Part shown: positions 40,379 to 48,476 of the stretch, piece by piece
Layout of the letters: each line of letters starts with the position of its first letter
Position numbering within the stretch: position 1 is the stretch's first letter
Made by a program: the position numbers and the translations under genes
The notes under the pieces: model-generated
The model's database searches: none
What the model saw: the letters and a program-made list of their open reading frames with translations, nothing else
Told to the model about the DNA's origin: nothing
Assembly (NCBI RefSeq): GCF_014192375.1
Contig: NZ_JACHXV010000006.1
Location: 62,001 to 126,000 of the forward strand
Length of the DNA stretch: 64,000 nt
Source: Endobacter medicaginis
Lineage (GTDB): Bacteria > Pseudomonadota > Alphaproteobacteria > Acetobacterales > Acetobacteraceae
Direction of reading: 5' to 3'

Positions 40379-42109
40379 CTAGGCGGCGCGTTCGATGGCG
40401 GGGAGCAGGGTCCCCGTCAGATAGCGCTGGCGGGCGGCGGTGCGGCTGAGCTTGCCCGACGAGGTGTAGGGCAGTGCACCGGGGGGCAGCAGGACCACGC
40501 GGCCGGCGATGCCGTGCTGGGCGCGCAGCGCGCCGGCGATGGTGCGCTCGAGTTCCTCGGCCGCACCCGCGGACGGGCGCGCCTCGGCGGCGATGACCAC
40601 CACCTCCTCGCCCTCGTCCTCGATCGAGAAGGCGGCGATCTTGCCCGAGCGGATTTCGGGCACGGCCTGCTCGACCGACCATTCGAGATCCTGCGGCCAG
40701 ATGTTGCGGCCGTTGATGATGATGAGATCCTTCGCGCGACCGGTGATGACGAGCTGGCCGGCGAGGCGGTAACCGAGATCGCCGGTATCGAGCCAGCCCT
40801 CGGGCGACAGGATGGCGGCGGTCTCCTCGGGACGGCCGTCGTAACCGGCCATCAGGCTGGGGCCGCGGGCGTAGATGCGGCCGATGCGCCGTTCGCCGAG
40901 CGGACGGCCCTCGGCATCGCGGATCTCCAGCTCGGTGCCGGGGATCGGCGTGCCGCACAGCACCACCTTGCGGCGCCGGCGGCTCGCACCGTGTGCCACG
41001 ACGGCGATCTCGTCATGCTCCATGCGATCGACATCGATCTCGTCGACCTCCAGCCCCTGGCCCTCGGGGGTGAAGGTGAGCGCGAGCGTTGCCTCGGCCA
41101 TGCCGTAGCTGGGCACGAAGGCGCGCGGATCGAAACCGTGCCCGGCGAAGATCGCGCTGAAACGGCGCAGCACCTCGGGACGGATCATGTCGCCGCCGAT
41201 GCCGGCGACGCGCCAGCAGGACAGGTCGAGACCCAGGGCTGCGACCTGCTCGGCGCGTCGGATACACAGCTCGTAGCCGAAGGAGGGGCTGTAGGAGATG
41301 GTGGCGCGGCGGTCGGAAATCAGCGACAGCCACAGCTGCGGGCGGCGCGCGAAATCCTGGGTGGCGAGGAAATCCACCGTGATCTGCCCGCCCAACGAGG
41401 CGAGCAGGAAGCCGACCAGACCCATGTCGTGATACAGCGGCAGCCACGACATTGCCCGGTCGCCGGGCCGGATGCGCAGGCCATGGCTCAGGATGCCGGC
41501 GACATTGGCCATCAGCGCCTTCTGCAGCACCGCAACACCGGCCGGCGAGCGGGTACTGCCGGACGAGAACTGCAGATAGGCGAGATCGTCGGGACCGGCC
41601 ACGGGCAACGCCTCGGTGGACGGCTCGACGGCGGCAAGCGAAGCGACGGTGCCGCACAGGCGCAGGCCCATGCTCTCGGCGACCGGCTCGAACCAGGCGG
41701 CGACGGTGGCCGGCGCGAGCAACACGGAGGCGCGCGAGTCGATGGCGAGCTTGCCGATATGGGCCAGATAGGCCTGGCGACCGCCGAGGGCGGCCGGCAG
41801 CGGCACCGGTGCCGGAACCAGCCCGGCATAGAGGCAGGCGAAGAAGGCGCGCACGAAATCCGGGCTGGTCTCCGCCACCAACGCGACGCGCGCACCCCGG
41901 CCGAGACCGAGACCGAGCAGCCGGCGGGCGAGGTCGAGCGAATCGTCGCGGAGCTGGCGGTAGGACAGCGAGGCGCCGAGGTTGCCGCGCACGTCATAGA
42001 AGTCGAGCCCGGTCTCGCCGGTGGCGGCGTAGTCGAGGGCTGCGAGGATGGTCGGGAAGTCGCCCTTGCGCTGGGGGATCGAGTTGCCGGAAGGCAGAGG
42101 CAGCGACAT
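40379..42109 (-). CDS. Fatty acyl-AMP ligase (acyl-ACP synthetase-type, AasR-like candidate)
   Basis: 576-residue ANL-superfamily adenylating enzyme that activates a fatty acid as acyl-AMP for transfer to an acyl carrier protein. ATP motif YLQFSSGSTRSPAGV (about residue 170), FAAL-type FVPSYGMAEATLALTF (about 325), hinge GWLDTGDLGY...VITGRAKDLIIINGRNIWPQDLE, and the C-terminal catalytic lysine in TSSGKLSRTA. Caulobacter ceramide synthesis uses such an enzyme (AasR) with a dedicated ACP and Spt; both occur 14 kb away here. Its ATG overlaps the previous stop (TGATG), coupling it to the nucleotidyltransferase. Confidence 0.88.
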   Translation of the reverse strand: MSLPLPSGNSIPQRKGDFPTILAALDYAATGETGLDFYDVRGNLGASLSYRQLRDDSLDLARRLLGLGLGRGARVALVAETSPDFVRAFFACLYAGLVPAPVPLPAALGGRQAYLAHIGKLAIDSRASVLLAPATVAAWFEPVAESMGLRLCGTVASLAAVEPSTEALPVAGPDDLAYLQFSSGSTRSPAGVAVLQKALMANVAGILSHGLRIRPGDRAMSWLPLYHDMGLVGFLLASLGGQITVDFLATQDFARRPQLWLSLISDRRATISYSPSFGYELCIRRAEQVAALGLDLSCWRVAGIGGDMIRPEVLRRFSAIFAGHGFDPRAFVPSYGMAEATLALTFTPEGQGLEVDEIDVDRMEHDEIAVVAHGASRRRRKVVLCGTPIPGTELEIRDAEGRPLGERRIGRIYARGPSLMAGYDGRPEETAAILSPEGWLDTGDLGYRLAGQLVITGRAKDLIIINGRNIWPQDLEWSVEQAVPEIRSGKIAAFSIEDEGEEVVVIAAEARPSAGAAEELERTIAGALRAQHGIAGRVVLLPPGALPYTSSGKLSRTAARQRYLTGTLLPAIERAA

Positions 42110-42909
42110 CAGGCGTGCTCCAGGGAAGATTCGACCAGGGGTTCGAGCAGGGTTTGGACCAGGGCGAGATCGGCCGGCTTGTCGACATCGACGGCGGCGC
42201 GTGCGAACGGCAGGTCGATGGCGGCGAGACGGGCCCCGGCGCGACGGCCGAGCCGGCGCAGGATGGTGGCGAGGGTGGCGCGGCGGCTGGCATAGAGCAG
42301 CAGCGTGACCGGCCCGGCGAGCAGCGCCATCCGCCACGGCGATTTGCGCCGCGCTTCGAGACGCTGCCAGAAGGCGACGGCGTTCGACGCCGTCGGGGTA
42401 GAGAGCAGGAACAGGTTGCAGCCGGAATAGTCGCCATCAGCGAAACGCAGCCAGGTGCGCCGGGTCTGCGGCAGCTCGCGGCGGATGATCTCGGCGCGCG
42501 CAAGGCCGGCGGCGGCGTCCGCGCCCGCCGGCAGCCCGGCGACGAAGCTCTCGACCATCTCGGCGGTGAGCAGCGGATGGTCGGCGGTGGTGACCAGCAG
42601 CGGTGCACCGGTCTCGGCGAGGATCGCGCCCACCGTGCGGGCCGGGGTGGCCTCAGCCTCGCGCAGCACGATGCGGTCTGTCTCGGGCAGGACGGCGCGC
42701 AGCGCCTCGACCTGCTGCGCGGCGATCACGATGCGGCCGACCGAGGGGCTGGCGCGCAGGGCGGCGACCACGCGGGCGATCATCGGCGTACCCGCGATCT
42801 CGATCAGCGCCTTGAGCGCGACGCCGTGCGCACGGGCCATCCCGTCGTCTCCTGGCCGCTGCCCGGCCAGGACCAGGGCGGTGAGGCCGCTTGTCACAGG
42901 AGCTGGCAT
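42109..42909 (-). CDS. MobA/GlmU-type nucleotidyltransferase
   Basis: 266-residue NTP transferase. The N-terminal LVLAGQRPGDDGMARAHGV is the LAGxxxxR nucleotide-binding loop, KALIEIAGTPMIARVV supplies the conserved lysine, and TTADHPLLTAEMV contains the metal-binding aspartate region. The C-terminal part (SGCNLFLLSTPTASNAVAFWQRLE, DLPFARAAVDVDKPADLALV) is as in cofactor- or lipid-precursor transferases. Substrate unknown. Starts and ends in TGATG overlaps with the hydroxylase and acyl-AMP ligase genes, so the three are one translational unit, probably in lipid biosynthesis. Confidence 0.8.
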   Translation of the reverse strand: MPAPVTSGLTALVLAGQRPGDDGMARAHGVALKALIEIAGTPMIARVVAALRASPSVGRIVIAAQQVEALRAVLPETDRIVLREAEATPARTVGAILAETGAPLLVTTADHPLLTAEMVESFVAGLPAGADAAAGLARAEIIRRELPQTRRTWLRFADGDYSGCNLFLLSTPTASNAVAFWQRLEARRKSPWRMALLAGPVTLLLYASRRATLATILRRLGRRAGARLAAIDLPFARAAVDVDKPADLALVQTLLEPLVESSLEHA

Positions 42910-43697
42910 CACGTTGACCGCGTGGCCTGGGCTGGGGTGGAGGCGCGCGCCCGGCTCGGCGGCCCGCTGCGCGGGGGCGCGCCCGTCAACCGCGCCACCC
43001 AGGGGTAGCGCACCGATTCCGCCAGGTCGTAGCCGAGATCGAACACATGCGCCGAGCGCGGCGTGCCCTTGGGCGAGGCGCGATAGGTGCCGAGGATCTG
43101 GTCGAAGGCGAACGAGGTGATGCCGTAATTGCTGCCCTCGTCGTGGAAATGATGAGCGAGATGCAGCTCCTTCATCCGCCGCAGCAGGCGCGAGCGCGGC
43201 TTGAAGTTGAGATGCTGCACACAGTGGCAGAACTCGTAGACGCAGGTGGTGGCGAGCCCGGTGGCGACCGCGACCGCCGCAGCCCCTGCCCCGCCGATGA
43301 GCCAGCCGATCGGAGCCAGGATGCCGATGATCGTCGGCAGGGTGGTCACCGGCGCGCCGAACAGCACGTCCATCCGGTTGGGATCCTGATGGTGATCGAA
43401 ATGGATGCGCTTCCACAGGGCCGCCGTCAGACGCGACCGGTAGAGGAACCGCGCGTGCAGGATGTAGCGGTGGATCAGGTACCAGGCCAGCGGATAGGCC
43501 AGCAGCGTCACCCCGACCGCGATCGCCGTCTGCAGCCACGACGGATGCAGGTGCACCGCCAGCGCGCAGCAGATCACCGTCAGCGCGACATAGAGATGGA
43601 CCGCAGGATGGGTGAGGTAGGCAACCCAGAGGTCGCGAAGGGACATCCGGCCGAGATTGAAGCTCCGACCATCGGTCAGCCAACGGTGATACATCAT
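42909..43697 (-). CDS. Sterol desaturase / fatty acid hydroxylase superfamily protein
   Basis: 262-residue membrane di-iron oxygenase. The eight-histidine signature is split as HRYILH (about residue 76), HFDHHQ (about 98), HCVQH and HLAHHFH (about 155-180), between four or so membrane helices. Such enzymes hydroxylate or desaturate lipids; in a sphingolipid context, sphinganine or fatty-acyl hydroxylation is plausible (inference). First gene of the coupled hydroxylase-nucleotidyltransferase-acyl-AMP ligase operon; the flippase gene ends 39 bases upstream. The C-terminal tail is Arg/Pro/Ser-rich. Confidence 0.85.
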   Translation of the reverse strand: MMYHRWLTDGRSFNLGRMSLRDLWVAYLTHPAVHLYVALTVICCALAVHLHPSWLQTAIAVGVTLLAYPLAWYLIHRYILHARFLYRSRLTAALWKRIHFDHHQDPNRMDVLFGAPVTTLPTIIGILAPIGWLIGGAGAAAVAVATGLATTCVYEFCHCVQHLNFKPRSRLLRRMKELHLAHHFHDEGSNYGITSFAFDQILGTYRASPKGTPRSAHVFDLGYDLAESVRYPWVARLTGAPPRSGPPSRARASTPAQATRST

Positions 43698-43736
43698 GTT
43701 CTCCCGGCCCTCAGATGTTCTCCCCGACCCGACGTG

Positions 43737-45140
43737 TCAAGAAATATGACGTAATTCGGTCACATTCGCCTGATCCGGCGGGGATTCGGCGCAGGGGGCG
43801 CGAGGGTCCTGCCGAGCCGAGTCGCCGGGCGGCATGCGCCGCAGCCAGCGCCGGAAACTGGTCGCCCGCAGCGCGAAGGCACCCGCATCCTGGATCAGGC
43901 TGTGCCAGCCCGCGCCCACCAGCCCGGTCAGCGCAAGCAGCAGCGGCAACAGCGGGTAGAGCACGAGATCGGTCAATACCGAGATGCGCACCGAGCGGCC
44001 CGGCTTGCCGATCGCCACCAGCCCCGCACTGAGCGGCTTCGCCCCCAGCTTGAGCACGCGCGAGCCGGCCAGCAGCATCAGCAGCTCCGGCTTGGCCGAG
44101 AACCCTCGTCCGCCGAGCAGATGCAGGATCGGCCGGCCGAACAGGCCGAACACCGCCAGCAGCGGCACCGAGGCGGCGAGCGCGATCAGCACGCTGCGCC
44201 GCACCAGCCGGCCCAGCGAGCCCCATTCGCTGCGCGCCGACTGCCCGGCCAGCGTCGAGAAGATCGCCTGCCCGAGCAGCACCGCCGGCTGCTGGAGCAC
44301 GTTGCAGGCACGCTGCGACAGCGCGAACAGCCCCGCCGCCTCGGGCCCGAGCATCCAGCCGACGGTCAGCGGGGTGAGGTTCGGGGCGAGGTCCTGGAGC
44401 GTCTGGTCGACATTGGCGGCCATGATGAAGCGCAGCAGCCCGTCATTCTCGCCACGCACGCCCCCCGCGGCACCACGGCCGCGGGCCGCCCCGTCCGCCT
44501 CCGGCCGCAACCGCCGCAGCACCCACAGGGCCAGCAGCCACATCGAGGCACATTCGGCCAGGGCGGCCGCCAGCCACACCCCGAGGAACCCGGCCAGATG
44601 CCAGCCAAGAACCCAGCCGAGCGCGCTGCCGCACAGCCGCACCAGCGGCTGCACGGATTGATGCCAGGCGATCAGGTCGAACCGCCCGGCAATCTGCAGG
44701 ACGCCCTGCGGCGTGGCGCGCACCCCGGCCAGGGCGGCGAGGCTGAACGGCACGGCCAGCGACACCGCAACCGTCGACCAGCCCAGCCGCGGCCCCACCA
44801 GGGGCGCGAGCGTGGCCGCCACCGCCACCGCCACCGCCCCGAAACCAAGTTCCAACCCCGCGGCGAAGCGCAGCAGACGCACCAGCCGGCCGTGATCGCC
44901 CTGGGCGCGGGCCTCGGAGCCGTAGCGGACCACGGCATGAAATCCCGACAGCGCGATCAGGTCGCCCACCAGCACGGTATAGCCGCTGATCAGCGTGAGG
45001 ACGCCGTAGCCCGTGGCACCCAGGCTGCGCGTGATCATCATCAGCGTGCACAGGCTGAGGATCCCAGCCAGCGCCTTGCCGCTCAGCAGCTTGCCGAAAT
45101 TGCGCAGCACCCGACGCAGGTCCGAGCGCGGCGGGCTCAC
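43737..45140 (-). CDS. MOP-superfamily lipid/oligosaccharide flippase (Wzx/MurJ-like)
   Basis: 467-residue polytopic membrane protein with about 12-14 helices. FGKLLSGKALAGILSLCTLMMITRSLGATGYGVL at the N-terminus is the typical polysaccharide-export (Wzx) opening, and LSQRACNVLQQPAVLLGQAIFSTLA marks the start of the second half. It would flip a lipid-linked substrate to the periplasmic leaflet. Start GTG 45140. A polar C-terminal tail of about 40 residues is unusual. Between poxB and the hydroxylase operon on the same strand. Confidence 0.85.
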   Translation of the reverse strand: MSPPRSDLRRVLRNFGKLLSGKALAGILSLCTLMMITRSLGATGYGVLTLISGYTVLVGDLIALSGFHAVVRYGSEARAQGDHGRLVRLLRFAAGLELGFGAVAVAVAATLAPLVGPRLGWSTVAVSLAVPFSLAALAGVRATPQGVLQIAGRFDLIAWHQSVQPLVRLCGSALGWVLGWHLAGFLGVWLAAALAECASMWLLALWVLRRLRPEADGAARGRGAAGGVRGENDGLLRFIMAANVDQTLQDLAPNLTPLTVGWMLGPEAAGLFALSQRACNVLQQPAVLLGQAIFSTLAGQSARSEWGSLGRLVRRSVLIALAASVPLLAVFGLFGRPILHLLGGRGFSAKPELLMLLAGSRVLKLGAKPLSAGLVAIGKPGRSVRISVLTDLVLYPLLPLLLALTGLVGAGWHSLIQDAGAFALRATSFRRWLRRMPPGDSARQDPRAPCAESPPDQANVTELRHIS

Positions 45141-45236
45141 TGTAGCCGGGTCTGCGATCAGGGTCAGGGTCCGGAAGCTGGGGCTGGGAGCGGCCTGTCT
45201 GCGCCCAGCCGACGAGGCTGTCCAGCAACCGGCAAT

Positions 45237-46952
45237 TCAGGTGCGCAGGGCGCCGCCCAGCAGCCCCGCCACCTCGCGCACGCGACCGCCGAGCACGCCC
45301 TTGACGGTATAGAGCGCCATGCCGGCGACCTCTGCGGCCTGCACCGTGGGCGGCATCACCAGCTCGTAGCGGTCGGTCACCACATCGAGCAGGGCCGGTC
45401 CGGGGGCGGCGAGGAACGCCACCACGGCGGCGTCCAGATCGGCCGGATCCTCGACGCGACGGCTCCACAGTCCGATCGCCGCCGCCACCTTCGCGAAATC
45501 CGGATTGACGAGATCGGTGTAGTTGTCGAGCAGGCCCTCGACCTTCTGCTCGAGCTCGACGAAGTTCAGCGAGCCATTGTTGAACACCACCACCTTGACC
45601 GGCAGCTTCTCCTGGATGACCGTCAGCAGGTCGCCCAGCAGCATGCTCAGCCCGCCATCGCCCGACAGCGAGATCACCTGCCGTCCGGGAAAGGCCGCCT
45701 GCGCGCCCAGCGCCTGCGGCATCGCGTTGGCCATCGTGCCGTGACTGAGGCTGGTGAGCGTGCGGTTGTGGCCATTGGCCGGGACATGGCGCAGCAGCCA
45801 GACCATCGGCGAGCCGCCATCGGCCGTGAAGATCGCGTCACGGTCGGCATGGCGGGCCAGCGTCGCCGTCAGATATTGCGGATGGATCACGCCGCGATGA
45901 CCCTCCACCGCGCGCTCCTCGAGCTTGTGCTGGGCGCGGGCCGCATGATCGAGCGCTTCGTCGAGAAAGCCGCGATCGGTGCGCGCCTGCAGACGCGGCA
46001 GCAGCGCCTCGATCGTGGCCGCGACATCGCCCGACACCCCCAGATCGATCGGATGGCGGCGGCCCAGATGGGTCGGATCGAGGTCGAGCTGGATGATCCT
46101 CGCCTTCGACGGGTAGAACTGTGTCCAGGCGAAATCGCAGCCCAGCAGCAGCAGGGTGTCGCACGACGACACCGCATGCAGCCCGCCCTGGGTGCCGATC
46201 ATGCCGGTCATGCCGACGTCGAACGGATTGTCGTGTTCGAGGAAATCCTTGGCGCGCGAGGTCCGCGCGACCGGCGCCTTGAGCACATCGGCGAGCCGGA
46301 CCACCTGGTCATGCGCATGCTCGCAGCCCGAGCCCCCATAGATCGTGACCCGCCCGGCGGAATTGAGCATCTCCGCCATCACATCGAGCTCGTCGGCCCG
46401 CGGAATGCTGACCGGCCGGGCGAAATGGGTGCGGTAGTCGAGATCGGTCTCGGCCTTGGCGCTGAAGATGTCGGCCGGCACGATCAGCACTGCCACGCCA
46501 CGTCGCGCCACCGCCGCCTGGGCGGCCATGACCGTCATGCGCTGCGCCTGGGCCGGCGTACGGATCTCCTCGCAGAAAACGGTGCCGGCCCTGTAGACGG
46601 AGCGGAAATCCACCTCCTGCGGGAACTCGAAGCCAAGCTGGTCACGCATGATCTGGCTGGCGATCAGCAGCACCGGAGCGCGGTTGCGGTTGCTCTCCCA
46701 CAATCCATTGATGAAGTGCAGGCTGCCCGGTCCGCAGGAGCCGGCACACAGCGTCAGCCGGTCGGCGAGCAGCGCCTCGGCGCCCGCGGCAAAGGCGCCG
46801 ACTTCCTCGTGCCGGACATGCACGAACCGGATCGCGCTCGCATGCAGCGCGTCGGTGAAATGGTTCAGCGTATCGCCTGGCACGCCGTAGCAGCGCTGCA
46901 CACCCGCACCGGCCAGGGTCTCGACCATCATCTGGGCGACATTGCGACTCAT
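45237..46952 (-). CDS. poxB: Pyruvate:quinone oxidoreductase (pyruvate oxidase, PoxB-like)
   Basis: 571-residue thiamine-diphosphate flavoenzyme that decarboxylates pyruvate to acetate and CO2 and passes electrons to ubiquinone. N-domain VQRCYGVPGDTLNHFTDAL and catalytic glutamate in VRHEEVGAFAAGAEA. FAD domain in the middle. The ThDP motif is GDGGLSMLLGDLLTVIQEKLPVKVVVFNNGSLNFVELEQ, as in PoxB. The C-terminus carries the membrane-activation tail region (VKGVLGGRVREVAGLLGG). Good ribosome site AAGGGG before ATG 46952. A palindrome lies upstream. Confidence 0.92.
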   Translation of the reverse strand: MSRNVAQMMVETLAGAGVQRCYGVPGDTLNHFTDALHASAIRFVHVRHEEVGAFAAGAEALLADRLTLCAGSCGPGSLHFINGLWESNRNRAPVLLIASQIMRDQLGFEFPQEVDFRSVYRAGTVFCEEIRTPAQAQRMTVMAAQAAVARRGVAVLIVPADIFSAKAETDLDYRTHFARPVSIPRADELDVMAEMLNSAGRVTIYGGSGCEHAHDQVVRLADVLKAPVARTSRAKDFLEHDNPFDVGMTGMIGTQGGLHAVSSCDTLLLLGCDFAWTQFYPSKARIIQLDLDPTHLGRRHPIDLGVSGDVAATIEALLPRLQARTDRGFLDEALDHAARAQHKLEERAVEGHRGVIHPQYLTATLARHADRDAIFTADGGSPMVWLLRHVPANGHNRTLTSLSHGTMANAMPQALGAQAAFPGRQVISLSGDGGLSMLLGDLLTVIQEKLPVKVVVFNNGSLNFVELEQKVEGLLDNYTDLVNPDFAKVAAAIGLWSRRVEDPADLDAAVVAFLAAPGPALLDVVTDRYELVMPPTVQAAEVAGMALYTVKGVLGGRVREVAGLLGGALRT

Positions 46953-46971
46953 GATAACCCCTTCTTTGGTT

Positions 46972-46984
46972 AGTTCACCGAACT
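46972..46984. promoter_or_regulatory. Palindromic operator candidate upstream of poxB
   Basis: AGTTC ACC GAACT, a perfect 5-bp inverted repeat with a 3-base spacer in an A/T-rich island (46970-46992), 20 bases before the poxB start and 113 bases before the divergent gene. Form and position fit a repressor site. Confidence 0.4.
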
Positions 46985-47096
46985 CATTAATGTCTTCGGA
47001 CCCTGTCCTGTCGCTTCAGGATCACGTGAGAAGCATGACACCGCGTTTATCCGCCCGAGGTTGCGTTGCGCCGCGTCTGCCCGCATCGCAGGCGCG

Positions 47097-48266
47097 ATGA
47101 AGATCGGTTTCCTCTTCAACCACGACCAGCTCCACCAGGTTGCACACAGCCTGCCGGTGGCCGCCTCCCTCGCGCGGCTGCACCCGGAGCATGAGATCCG
47201 GCTGCTGGCGACGAGTGCCGCACTGGAGGCGGAGATCGCGCGCCTGCAGCGGCGGCTGGGCGCCACGGTACCGGTCGAGCGGCTCGAACTGCGCCATCCG
47301 CTGACCCGCGCGCTGGCCGCAGCACTCGATGGGCTGCTGCCGATCCGCAAGCTCGGCATCTATGGCGACCAGCTCGAACGGTTCCGCGCGCTCGATGCGC
47401 TGGTGGTGGCGGAGAAGACGTCGGCGATCCTGCACACCCGTTACCGGCTCGACCGGCTGGTGCTGATCCACACCCGCCACGGCGCCGGCGACCGCGCCAA
47501 CGGCTTCAACCGCGCCAGCGCGCGATTCGATCACGTGCTGGCCGCCGGGGAGAAGATCCGTGCCCGGCTGATCGCCGATGCGGGCGTGCCGGCCGACCGC
47601 ATCTCGGTCGTCGGCTACCCGAAATTCGATCTTCCGCCCGCGCCATCCCTGCGCGAGCGCCTGTTCGCCGACCCGTCAAGACCGGTGGTGCTCTACAACC
47701 CGCATCCCTCGCCGAAACTGTCGTCATGGTATCGCGACGGGCGGCGCGTTCTGGACTGGTTCGTGGCCAACCCGCACCTCAACCTGATCTTCGCGCCGCA
47801 TGTGATGCTGTTCGCGCGGCGCGCCGTGCTGTCGATCGACCCGCCGGGCCTGGCTCTGACCGGCCGCATCGCCCGCGCGGTGCGTGACGCACCCAATATC
47901 CACGTCGACCTCGGCAGCCCGTCGAGCACCGACATGAGCTACACCAACGCCGCCGATCTGTATCTCGGCGACGTCAGCTCGCAGGTCTACGAGTTCCTGC
48001 GCACGCCCCGCCCGTGCCTGTTCATCGACAGCCACCGCACCGCCTGGCGCGACAGCCGCGACTACCGGCACTGGCAGGCCGGCGAGGTGATCGAGGGTGC
48101 TGCCGCCCTCGGCCCCGCCCTCGACCGCGCGTTTGCCTTGCATGGGGACTGGCGGCCGGCGCAGGAGAGACTGTTCGCCGCCAGCTTCGACCTGACCGAG
48201 ACGCCGTCTTCGGAACGTGCGGCGGAGGCGGTGCACCGTGCAGCGCTCAGGGGCGCCCTGCCCTGA
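47097..48266 (+). CDS. CDP-glycerol glycerophosphotransferase-like GT-B protein
   Basis: 389-residue protein with the fold of teichoic-acid-type glycerophosphotransferases. The N-domain begins IGFLFNHDQLHQVAHSLPVA. RLVLIHTRHGAG and VLAAGEKIRARL are followed by the nucleotide-binding half with VVLYNPHPSPKLSSWYRDG and DLYLGDVSSQVYEFLRTPRPCLFID, the conserved D-x-SS-x-x-YEF motif. Gram-negatives use relatives to add glycerol- or ribitol-phosphate to glycans or lipids. ATG 47097 chosen because the conserved MKIGFLF follows. Transcribed alone, divergent from poxB. Confidence 0.75.
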   Translation: MKIGFLFNHDQLHQVAHSLPVAASLARLHPEHEIRLLATSAALEAEIARLQRRLGATVPVERLELRHPLTRALAAALDGLLPIRKLGIYGDQLERFRALDALVVAEKTSAILHTRYRLDRLVLIHTRHGAGDRANGFNRASARFDHVLAAGEKIRARLIADAGVPADRISVVGYPKFDLPPAPSLRERLFADPSRPVVLYNPHPSPKLSSWYRDGRRVLDWFVANPHLNLIFAPHVMLFARRAVLSIDPPGLALTGRIARAVRDAPNIHVDLGSPSSTDMSYTNAADLYLGDVSSQVYEFLRTPRPCLFIDSHRTAWRDSRDYRHWQAGEVIEGAAALGPALDRAFALHGDWRPAQERLFAASFDLTETPSSERAAEAVHRAALRGALP

Positions 48267-48269
48267 GGG

Positions 48270-48476
48270 TCAGGAGGGCGGCGGGAGCTGCGAAAGACTG
48301 TCGAGCCGCCGGAAGCCGACGGTCGAACCCTCGATGCAGGTCTGGCCAGCGATGCGAGCGGCATGCGCAGCCGCTGCCAGCGAACCCACGCCGCTGGCGA
48401 TGTTGAGAAACGTCCGCCCGCGATCGGGATCGGCGATGGTGTTGACGGAGGCGAGCGGGTGGACGCGGCGGTTCAA
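48270..48476 (-). CDS. Possible small protein downstream of the GT4 gene (TTG start)
   Basis: 68 codons starting at TTG 48476, which overlaps the stop of the GT4 gene in TTGA, like the other couplings in this window. The sequence (RTFLNIASGVGSLAAAAHAARIAGQTCIEG) has a reasonable composition with a weakly hydrophobic centre but no recognisable family. The reading may be coincidental; supported only by coupling and by filling a 206-base gap. Confidence 0.35.
   Translation of the reverse strand: MNRRVHPLASVNTIADPDRGRTFLNIASGVGSLAAAAHAARIAGQTCIEGSTVGFRRLDSLSQLPPPS

Noticed and set aside
39434-42295. Long plus-strand open frame of about 950 codons
   Set aside because: Spans the lipoprotein, the non-coding repeats and the antisense of the acyl-AMP ligase. 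No conserved motif; the repeated peptide inside comes from the DNA repeats.
43902-46973. Long plus-strand open frame of about 1000 codons
   Set aside because: It lies antisense to the flippase and poxB, which have clear family motifs. Its composition is Arg/Gln/His-rich low complexity, as expected for a GC-rich shadow frame.
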